Shown here: positions 34,890 to 40,927 of the stretch, piece by piece
Layout of the letters: each line of letters begins with the position of its first letter
Position numbering within the stretch: the stretch's first letter is position 1
NCBI GenBank assembly: GCA_015065455.1
Contig: SVQI01000001.1
Coordinates: forward strand, 125,090-166,016
Length of the DNA: 40,927 bases
Origin: Oscillospiraceae bacterium
Lineage (GTDB): Bacteria; Bacillota; Clostridia; Oscillospirales; CAG-272
Reading direction: 5' to 3'
The notes under the pieces: generated by a model
What the model saw: only the letters and a program-made list of their open reading frames with translations
Databases searched by the model: none
Told to the model about the DNA's origin: nothing
Position numbers and translations under genes: made by a program

Positions 34890-35855
34890 TTATATATTTC
34901 TCTGAAGCTTCTGGAGTCTGATATCCTTACCCGAGAACAAATAGAGGTCAAAGCAACCGAAAATTCTTGAGGTAATCCTGTCTGTATATATCTTTCTCAA
35001 TTCATCGATGTTAAGGTTTGTGTTAATAATCATCGACTTACCTGAATTAAGACGGGTATTAACTATATTATAGAGGCAGGAAACTGTAAACGAAGTATGC
35101 ATTTCCGTACCCAAGTCGTCGATTATAAGCATATCGCAGTCAAAATACTTATCGGTAAGGCCCGATTCGTCTTTAAATTGCTCCTTGCTGAAATCATTAA
35201 AAATATTGGGCGCCGAATCGTAAACCACACTGTAACCCTTTTCGATAATTTTTCTTGCAATCGAGGTAGAAAGATGTGTCTTTCCGAGTCCTGTCGCGCC
35301 GAGGAAGATAATATTTCCCTTATTATTCTCAAAGTTATCGGCAAAGGATTTGCATCTTTCGAGAGTCGTCTGCATCTTCTCGTAATTTCTTCTGTCGTCG
35401 AGATAAAATGACAAATCAAACGTATCAAAAGACTGATTATCAAGCAAAGCTCCAAGTCCCGAGGACTCAAATTCACTTTTTGCGAGAGCCGATTTAAAGC
35501 AGTCGCACATATCAATTCCGACGTATCCGGTGTCCTGACATTTTGTACACTCATATTTCACGTCTGTGCAGTCAACATCAAGTCCGTATTCTGTCAGCAG
35601 TCTGTTTCTTTCCTGCTGTAAAAAGGTGTTTCTTTCCTGAAGTGACTTTATTCTTTCTTCAAGTCCGTTTTTTCCCTTTAAAGTCTCGCGCATAATATTT
35701 ATACCCGTCATGCGAAGCTCCGAATCAATCTTCTGTATATCTGGGTATTTGGCGTGAATAACGGCAGTTCTGCTTTCTGCGTCTGCAATAGCGTTACGCT
35801 TTTTATTTTCGTATTCTCTTTTTATTTTTACAAAATTATCACGGTTATATGCCAT
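34890..35855 (-). CDS. DnaI/DnaC-type helicase loader ATPase
   Basis: This AAA+ protein probably loads the replicative helicase DnaB/DnaC at the origin. It has a long coiled-coil-like N-terminus (KIKREYENKKRNAIADAES to about 95), a Cys cluster YECTKCQDTGYVGIDMCDC (C103, C106, C117, C119) that may bind zinc, Walker A GATGLGKT (186-193) and Walker B MLIIDDLGTE. A GTG three codons earlier is in frame, but AAGGGAG lies eight bases before the ATG at 35855, which gives a 321-residue product. Gene order rex-dnaD-this gene supports the replication role. Confidence 0.92.
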   Translation of the reverse strand: MAYNRDNFVKIKREYENKKRNAIADAESRTAVIHAKYPDIQKIDSELRMTGINIMRETLKGKNGLEERIKSLQERNTFLQQERNRLLTEYGLDVDCTDVKYECTKCQDTGYVGIDMCDCFKSALAKSEFESSGLGALLDNQSFDTFDLSFYLDDRRNYEKMQTTLERCKSFADNFENNKGNIIFLGATGLGKTHLSTSIARKIIEKGYSVVYDSAPNIFNDFSKEQFKDESGLTDKYFDCDMLIIDDLGTEMHTSFTVSCLYNIVNTRLNSGKSMIINTNLNIDELRKIYTDRITSRIFGCFDLYLFSGKDIRLQKLQRNI

Positions 35856-35885
35856 TATCAGCACTCCCTTTCGGATATAAAATAC

Positions 35886-36869
35886 TCAGTTCTGAGGCTT
35901 TTTTCCAAGATTATCGTAGCTTTTCTTAAGCGCCGCTTCAAAAAATTCGTCGCTGTCAAAGCTTGATTCTTTATTTTGATTTTCGGACTGTTTTGCGTTT
36001 TTGTAATCAAATTCAAGCGATTTTGCTTCGTCTAAAGTCTTTATTCCCTTAGTAAACCAATTCTCCAAAATCTTTGAAGCGTAGGGCAAAGAGGGTTTAT
36101 TGGTCGCATTGACCGTAAGCTCGTAGGCGTATTCAATTATATCAAGCTCAAACTTAAAGCCCTCGGTCCATTTTTTTATAATATCCTCTTCTTTTTTAGT
36201 AAGAGAACGGCTTCCTATACCAAAGATACGGCGAATCTTTCCCGCGATACTGTCAAACTGTTCTTTATATTTAAGATATTCCAAAAGCTTTTCGTCGGTG
36301 TCGACACCTTCGTTGTAGAGGTTAAGTGCGGTTTTTTCTATGTAATGAACGGTCGTCTTGTTTTTATTTTTACAATAGTTGTACACCGACAGAATATATT
36401 CGCACGACAGACCGAGGTAGTCGTAAAGGGAAACTATCTTATTTATCTCGTGTGGGTTAAAAATCTTTCCCGCGATGTTCTGACATTCGTCGATAAGCAG
36501 GCGTATTTCGGTGTTCTTTTCAAAGAGCTTGCTGATTTCTTCACCCGAATAGGTAGGCATATCGTTTTTCTGCAAAACTTTTTCGGTCTTTTTAGGCTGA
36601 TTAAGTGTCGAATAATTTTCCCCCGACGCGCATAAAACCTCAGCCCCTCTCCAGAATTGAAGAGCGATTATGATTTCCGTTAAATCAAGTCCCGAAATAT
36701 TCTGTATATCGTTTTCGTCAAAAATTTCTTTTTCAGACGCGACAGCCGAAGCGTACAAAAGTATTTTCAGTTCTTTTTCAGACGCGGATCCTATCTTGTT
36801 AAGCAGAGAAGTCTTTGGCAGAAAAATCAGGTCGTCTTTATTCAGTTTTTGGGTAAATTCAAAATTCAT
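35886..36869 (-). CDS. DnaD-domain replication initiation protein
   Basis: This 327-residue protein has the DnaD/DnaB-II fold, which remodels origin DNA and brings the helicase-loader complex to DnaA. The C-terminal part has the family motif as SKILENWFTKGIKTLDEA, and a first DnaD-like repeat is around LIDECQNIAGKIFNPHEINKIVSLYDYLG (about 145-175). A winged-helix-like N-terminal region precedes it. It ends 31 bases before the helicase-loader start and begins five bases after the rex stop, so rex-dnaD-dnaI is a tight operon. Confidence 0.9.
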   Translation of the reverse strand: MNFEFTQKLNKDDLIFLPKTSLLNKIGSASEKELKILLYASAVASEKEIFDENDIQNISGLDLTEIIIALQFWRGAEVLCASGENYSTLNQPKKTEKVLQKNDMPTYSGEEISKLFEKNTEIRLLIDECQNIAGKIFNPHEINKIVSLYDYLGLSCEYILSVYNYCKNKNKTTVHYIEKTALNLYNEGVDTDEKLLEYLKYKEQFDSIAGKIRRIFGIGSRSLTKKEEDIIKKWTEGFKFELDIIEYAYELTVNATNKPSLPYASKILENWFTKGIKTLDEAKSLEFDYKNAKQSENQNKESSFDSDEFFEAALKKSYDNLGKKPQN

Positions 36870-36874
36870 AAATC

Positions 36875-37510
36875 CTATCCCCGTTCGCGTCTGCCGATCT
36901 CAAAGCAAAGGTTCATCAGCGAATCGTCTATCCATATATTTTTTACGGGTATATCCATATCGAGCTTAACGTCGGAAAAGTTCCATATACCCTTGATATC
37001 AAGTCTTTTTATAATTTCGACCGCATTTTTGGTCGAGTCAAGCTCTGTAGCAAGAACAACGATGTCAATTTTATTATCTTTGCAATATTTTTCAAATTCG
37101 TCGTAGGATTTTTTGCTATCGGAAACGAACGTCTTTTTCAATGCAACACCCTGTCTGATAAAAACGGGGCGTGATGTCAGCATATTTATCATTTCTTCCG
37201 TTCCGAAGATAACGGCTGAATATTCGTCTCTTGCGCCCGATATATCGAGTATCGAGGTGTAGAGAGTATTAACGTCGTAGCCGTACCCCTTAAGTCCGGA
37301 TGCACCCAATGCAGAAAGGTCTTGTCTTATCTGCGAGTCCGACATATTCATAAGACTTGCAAGCTTGGTTGACGAAATTCGGAAAACATTCTGCTCAAGA
37401 AGCTCGCGCAAGGTCCGCAGATAATAGGGGAGTCTTGTTGCTGTTGATTTAGAGATACTGTGGGGAAAAGCAGAGTTTTTTTCGCTTTTTTTCAAGTTTT
37501 CGCTATTCAT
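36875..37510 (-). CDS. rex: Rex-family redox regulator with a degenerate NAD-binding motif
   Basis: Rex is a winged-helix repressor that binds DNA when NADH is low. The 211-residue protein has an intact Rex DNA-binding domain (ISKSTATRLPYYLRTLRELL and SDSQIRQDLSALGASGLKGYGYDV). The C-terminal KGIWNFSDVKLDM and DDSLM segments are also Rex-like. The Rossmann glycine motif GxGNLG, however, reads GTEEMI (103-108), and the following Asp-containing strand is not recognisable. This protein may therefore not sense NADH. It heads the operon with DnaD and the helicase loader, and its start is 191 bases downstream of tsaD in a region full of DnaA boxes. Confidence 0.85.
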   Translation of the reverse strand: MNSENLKKSEKNSAFPHSISKSTATRLPYYLRTLRELLEQNVFRISSTKLASLMNMSDSQIRQDLSALGASGLKGYGYDVNTLYTSILDISGARDEYSAVIFGTEEMINMLTSRPVFIRQGVALKKTFVSDSKKSYDEFEKYCKDNKIDIVVLATELDSTKNAVEIIKRLDIKGIWNFSDVKLDMDIPVKNIWIDDSLMNLCFEIGRRERG

Positions 37511-37701
37511 AAACCTTTTACCCCCAAAAATAAATTTATAGTTTTCAACAGGTGAAAAGTGTAACTTTTCAACAAAACTAACATATTTTTCAACATTTCT
37601 CCCTCAAAAAAGACGATTTTATGCGCTTTTTCGAGGTTCACAAAAAATTTACTAACAGAGTTTTCAACAGGTGTTGAAAACTTTAATGTTGACAAAAAAC
37701 T
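37511..37701. promoter_or_regulatory. DnaA-box cluster upstream of rex-dnaD-dnaI
   Basis: This 191-base spacer has five exact TTTTCAACA boxes: 37542-37550, 37566-37574, 37587-37595, 37661-37669 (all +) and 37672-37680 (-). The last two form TTTTCAACA-GG-TGTTGAAAA, identical to the palindrome at 19903-19922 in oriC. A weak candidate promoter on the minus strand (TTGTGA 37643-37638, 16 bases, TAAAAT 37621-37616) lies between the palindrome and the other three boxes. This suggests that DnaA controls this operon or is titrated here. Confidence 0.7.
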
Positions 37702-38709
37702 TTAAGGTCTTGCGACAGCGTTAAGATCTGTCGACGCGATATTGCCGATTTTGTATTCATAATAACCCTGAACGGCTATCATAGCGGCGTTGTCGCCGCA
37801 GTAGCAAAGAGAGGGAATTGCTAAATTTATATTTTTCTTTTCGGCAAAAATTTTAAGTCCCGTGCGTAAATGAGAGTTTGCCGCAACGCCACCCGCAACC
37901 ACGAGCGTATCGTAGCCGAGTGTATCTATCGCTTTTTCAAGCTTGGTTATTACCGACTCAACGATGGTTCTTGTAAGTGAAGCCGATACGTCTTCTTTGT
38001 AGATATTTTCTTTCTTTTGTTCGGCGTTGTGAAGATAATTTATAACCGCAGTTTTCAGTCCGCTGAACGAGTAGTCGAGCGTATCGTCGGAAACTGCCGC
38101 CGACGGAAATTTAATCGCATCTTTGTTTCCGTTTTGCGCAAGCTTGTCCATTTGCGCTCCGCCGGGGTAACAAATACCCATAACTCTTGCAATTTTGTCA
38201 AAGCATTCGCCGACAGCGTCATCGCGCGTTCTGCCGATAGTTTCAAAATCCGTATAGCTTTTTACGTTTATTATTGAAGTATGTCCGCCCGACGCTGCCA
38301 ATGCAAGAAAAGGCGGCTTTATATCGTTTTCAATATACGAAGCGGCAATATGTCCTTTTATGTGATTAACGGGAATAAGAGGCTTGTTGTTTGCAAAGGC
38401 AAGTCCTTTTGCAAAGTTTACACCTGTAAGAAGTGCCCCGATAAGTCCCGGCGCATAGCTGACAGCAATAGCGTCAACGTCTTTTAATTCAATACCCGCC
38501 TTGTCAAGAGCTTCGTATGTAATTTTTGACAAAGCTTCCGCGTGTGCTCTGCTTGCAATTTCGGGAACGACACCCCCGTAGAGCGCGTGTATATCTATCT
38601 GACTTGCAATTACAGATGATTTTATTTCAAATTTTTCCGTTTTCTCGTCGACAAAAGCAATCGCCGAAGCTGTTTCGTCGCACGAGCTCTCAATAGCTAA
38701 AATCAGCAT
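37702..38709 (-). CDS. tsaD: tRNA threonylcarbamoyladenosine transferase TsaD
   Basis: TsaD (Gcp/YgjD) transfers threonylcarbamoyl to A37 of ANN-decoding tRNAs, working with TsaB and TsaE. The 335-residue protein has the ASKHA-fold start LAIESSCDETASAI, the metal-binding His pair in PVNHIKGHIAAS, LALAASGGHTSI, and late VAGGVAANSHLR and YCGDNAAMIA. It lies 19 bases after rimI. tsaB and tsaE, the usual neighbours, are not in the window. Confidence 0.97.
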   Translation of the reverse strand: MLILAIESSCDETASAIAFVDEKTEKFEIKSSVIASQIDIHALYGGVVPEIASRAHAEALSKITYEALDKAGIELKDVDAIAVSYAPGLIGALLTGVNFAKGLAFANNKPLIPVNHIKGHIAASYIENDIKPPFLALAASGGHTSIINVKSYTDFETIGRTRDDAVGECFDKIARVMGICYPGGAQMDKLAQNGNKDAIKFPSAAVSDDTLDYSFSGLKTAVINYLHNAEQKKENIYKEDVSASLTRTIVESVITKLEKAIDTLGYDTLVVAGGVAANSHLRTGLKIFAEKKNINLAIPSLCYCGDNAAMIAVQGYYEYKIGNIASTDLNAVARP

Positions 38710-38728
38710 AAATTATCCTTTCAAAAAA

Positions 38729-39175
38729 TCAGAGCGTCTTTTCCATAATTATTCCGTCCTCAAACGGCTCGGAATAATAATTTTTTCTGACAGCGAACTG
38801 TCGAAATCCGTTTTTTTCGTATAGACTCCTTGCGGCAATATTTGATTTTCTTACCTCAAGCGTAATTCTGTTTATCCCTTTTTGTTTCAGGTATTCAACC
38901 ATATAGTCTATAAGGCTTTGGGCAATTCCCATTTTTCTATAAGAGGGGGAAACGGCAATGTTGAGAAGCTCCCCGTCTTCAAATATATGAAACAAACAAA
39001 TGTAACCGACGATTTTATTATTGTAAAATGCGGTAAAATAAGACTGAATATCAGGATTTTTCATTCCGTCAGCAAAGCTTTTACGGCTCCAAGGGGCAGA
39101 AAAACAGTTTGCCTCAATTTCGGCTATTGTATCGAGGTGGGAGTCTTCAGTCGGTATTATAATCAAATTATCCAT
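38729..39175 (-). CDS. rimI: Ribosomal-protein-alanine N-acetyltransferase
   Basis: This 148-residue GNAT-family protein matches RimI, which acetylates the N-terminal alanine of ribosomal protein S18. It has the acetyl-CoA binding pattern VSPSYRKMGIAQSLIDYMV and the C-terminal signature LEVRKSNIAARSLYEKNGFRQFAVRKNYY. It lies between the phosphatase gene (13 bases upstream) and tsaD. The rimI-tsaD pairing is widely conserved. Confidence 0.93.
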   Translation of the reverse strand: MDNLIIIPTEDSHLDTIAEIEANCFSAPWSRKSFADGMKNPDIQSYFTAFYNNKIVGYICLFHIFEDGELLNIAVSPSYRKMGIAQSLIDYMVEYLKQKGINRITLEVRKSNIAARSLYEKNGFRQFAVRKNYYSEPFEDGIIMEKTL

Positions 39176-39188
39176 ATAAAACCTGTAT

Positions 39189-39668
39189 TTACAGCGTAAA
39201 GCTGTTTTTTACACATTCGGTTATTTCTTCAAGGCACTTGTCGTAAACAGCTTGAGATTGACCGAACGGGTCCGTTATGCTTTTTTCAAAAGAGGTGACC
39301 TTCGATGCAAAAAATGGAAATGACTGTATTATCATCATAGCGTGTCCCGCGCCTACGGCAACAATTTTGTCGCACGATTCCATTATACCCATATTTAATT
39401 GTCTTGCTTCGTGCTTGTCGTATCTGTTTTGTTCAGACGGGGTGATGCCCGCGTTAAGAAGCGCTTGATTTGCTTTTTCGTTTATCGGCGCGCCCTTGTC
39501 TGCCATAATGCCCGCCGATTCGGCAACGTATTTGCCTTGACCGAGGTGGTTAAGTACCGCCATAGCCATAGGGCTTCTGCATGTGTTGCCCGTGCATACA
39601 AAGCATACTTTTATGGGTTGTTCTGTTTTGTTGTCAGTCAAATCAAATTTTTCTTTTGTTGCTGTCAT
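39189..39668 (-). CDS. Low-molecular-weight protein-tyrosine phosphatase family
   Basis: This 159-residue protein has the catalytic P-loop CTGNTCRS (CX5R) following IKVCFV, and the general-acid region SITDPFG. It belongs to the LMW-PTP/arsenate reductase superfamily; the DP loop and length favour a protein-tyrosine phosphatase. Genomic position before rimI-tsaD suggests a link to the tRNA or translation cluster (a similar gene often adjoins tsaC). The substrate is unknown. Confidence 0.88.
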   Translation of the reverse strand: MTATKEKFDLTDNKTEQPIKVCFVCTGNTCRSPMAMAVLNHLGQGKYVAESAGIMADKGAPINEKANQALLNAGITPSEQNRYDKHEARQLNMGIMESCDKIVAVGAGHAMMIIQSFPFFASKVTSFEKSITDPFGQSQAVYDKCLEEITECVKNSFTL

Positions 39669-39814
39669 TATGATTTTCCTTGTTTTTGTTTCAGATTATA
39701 CAGTAAGGTTAATAAAATTTCTCCCTGATATTATGTGCATAATACTATATACAAAAATGCGCATATATATGTATATATAATAAAAAGGAAGGAAATTTTC
39801 AAAAAACCGCTAAA

Positions 39815-40303
39815 TCAATACCCTAAAGACCCCGAAAGACTGTCGTCGTTAACAATCCAGTCCTTAACGTTTATAGTGCGATATTGGTCTTTTGTGTCTC
39901 TTACTACGACCTTTTCAATGCCCGCATTTATGACCATGCGTTTGCACATACTGCAGCACGTTGTTCCGCCGAGCAATTCGTGTGTGTCGGGAGCGATACA
40001 AGCGAGGTAAAGAGTAGCGCCCATAGTTTCTTCGCGTGATGCGGCTATAATAGCGTTAGCCTCAGCGTGAACTGAACGGCAAAGCTCGTATCTTTCGCCT
40101 CTCGGAATATTTAATTTCTCTCTGTAACAGAATTTTAAGTCGCAGCAATTCTGACGACCGCGCGGTGCGCCCGCATATCCGGTTGAAACAATGGTGTCGT
40201 TTTTTACGATTATCGCTCCAAAAAGACGGCGGAGGCAGGTTCCTCTTTCTGCAACCGTCTGTGCGATATCAAGATAGTAGTTATCTTTTGAAACTCTTTC
40301 CAT
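39815..40303 (-). CDS. dCMP deaminase (ComEB type)
   Basis: This zinc-dependent deaminase turns dCMP into dUMP for thymidylate synthesis. The 162-residue protein has the zinc motif HAE (79-81) and CCSMC (C117, C120), with the cytidine/deoxycytidylate pattern RRLFGAIIVKND, AGAPRGRQNC and ECNAI-like EANAII. It resembles ComEB of Firmicutes. It is separated from the phosphatase gene by 146 AT-rich bases and follows the small unknown gene by 31 bases. Confidence 0.92.
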   Translation of the reverse strand: MERVSKDNYYLDIAQTVAERGTCLRRLFGAIIVKNDTIVSTGYAGAPRGRQNCCDLKFCYREKLNIPRGERYELCRSVHAEANAIIAASREETMGATLYLACIAPDTHELLGGTTCCSMCKRMVINAGIEKVVVRDTKDQYRTINVKDWIVNDDSLSGSLGY

Positions 40304-40334
40304 AATAATTCTCCGTTATATTATATAAATGTGG

Positions 40335-40670
40335 TTATCTGTAATATTTGTAGTAGGCGATGACGGTTCTGAATTCACCGTTGCGCTCAAGGTCGGGTCC
40401 TGATAATATTACGCCCTCAAGGCTCATAAGCTCCGACGCCTGCATTTCTGCAACCTTAACTCTAAATTTTTCAACGCCGTCTGATAAAACAATAAGTTCT
40501 CCGTTACGGACTGCCAGACAGCCGTCGCGGCCGATTACGATATCTTCGTAGTTTTGTCTTTCGGTTACGTATTTAATATGTTTACCGTCAAGACGTTCAG
40601 CAAACTCCTGTTTAAAGCGGAGGCTGTTTTCGTTTTTTGGTTTTGTAAGTTTTTTTAAGAATTTCAGCAT
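40335..40670 (-). CDS. Conserved hypothetical protein
   Basis: I do not recognise a named family. The 111-residue protein is basic at the start (MLKFLKKLTKPKNEN) and has a predicted all-beta middle (KYVTERQNYEDIVIGRDGCLAVRNGELIVLSDG). It ends in a basic aromatic tail (YYKYYR). It has no membrane segment and no signal peptide. It lies directly upstream of the dCMP deaminase in the same direction, so the two may be coexpressed. It is the rightmost gene of the leftward block. Confidence 0.65.
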   Translation of the reverse strand: MLKFLKKLTKPKNENSLRFKQEFAERLDGKHIKYVTERQNYEDIVIGRDGCLAVRNGELIVLSDGVEKFRVKVAEMQASELMSLEGVILSGPDLERNGEFRTVIAYYKYYR

Positions 40671-40880
40671 AATTATCTCCCAATAAAAAGAAGAACATAT
40701 ATCAATATATTATAACATAAAAGCGCGGAACTTTACAATAGGTTTCTCTCATTTTATTATATATATAAAAGAAACCGCAAATTGATTGTATAAAAAATAC
40801 ATAAGAGGGTAAAATAAACAAGGGTGCAATTGACTACTTTTCACAAAGTGAAAAAAAGATAAAAAAAATAAAAAAAGGTA

Positions 40881-40909
40881 TTGACAATTGAGTAAGTAGG
40901 TGATATAAT
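40881..40909 (+). promoter_or_regulatory. Perfect sigma-A promoter at the window edge, possibly of a stable RNA operon
   Basis: TTGACA (40881-40886), a 17-base spacer and TATAAT (40904-40909) with an extended -10 TGA. Both hexamers are perfect. The following AGCTGTCGCAAGA would form the start of a GCTGTC-GCAA-GACAGC hairpin if the next bases complete it, a pattern I associate with clostridial rRNA leaders. The transcribed gene lies beyond the window, so its identity is only inferred. Confidence 0.7.
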
Positions 40910-40927
40910 AGTCAAGCTGTCGCAAGA

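Overview
The window is a chromosomal replication-origin region of an endospore-forming, low-to-medium GC Firmicute of class Clostridia. The evidence is the order rpmH-rnpA-yidD-yidC-jag (leftward) and dnaA-dnaN-recF-remB-gyrB (rightward), a SpoIIE gene, a Rex-family regulator, a DnaD/DnaI-type primosome pair, and several clostridial conserved families (TIGR01212 radical SAM, DUF6062). The mosaic intergenic repeats resemble those of uncultured gut Oscillospirales/Christensenellales-type genomes, but this placement is only an inference.

Layout. 1-2301: end of a galactokinase gene, a small membrane protein and a WalJ/YycJ-type metallohydrolase. 2648-5874: spoIIE (leftward) and a lone MazF-type toxin. 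6515-13313: a radical SAM protein, an EF-G-like GTPase, thiI, a DUF6062 protein and an Ogg-type glycosylase. 13741-18220: leftward mnmE, jag, yidC, yidD, rnpA, rpmH. 18221-20281: the dnaA promoter, dnaA and oriC; oriC lies between dnaA and dnaN and has clustered DnaA boxes, a C tract, DnaA-trios and an AT-rich stretch. 20282-31199: rightward dnaN, recF, remB, gyrB, a PfkB-family sugar-phosphate kinase, a DUF559 nuclease-like gene, gyrA, a lipoprotein and tyrS. 32094-40670: a leftward block with an aminotransferase, asnS, a DnaI-like helicase loader, a DnaD protein, a degenerate Rex, tsaD, rimI, a low-molecular-weight phosphatase, a dCMP deaminase and an unknown gene. The window ends just past a consensus promoter that may drive a stable RNA operon.

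Themes. The window holds most of the initiation machinery: DnaA, the clamp, RecF, gyrase, the helicase loader and DnaD. The DnaA boxes read TTTTC(A/C)ACA rather than TTATCCACA, and DnaA carries matching changes in its normally invariant recognition-helix signature. A second cluster of the same boxes, including an identical 20-bp palindrome, lies in front of the rex-dnaD-dnaI operon about 17.7 kb away. That Rex has lost its glycine-rich NAD-binding motif.

Eight gene borders are filled with mosaic repeat modules (called A, B, C, D, E, F, G and L here). They are hairpin-rich, nested in each other, and in one case flipped relative to a constant flank. They are the main unexplained structure in the window. 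No tRNA, rRNA, CRISPR array, transposase or prophage gene was seen.
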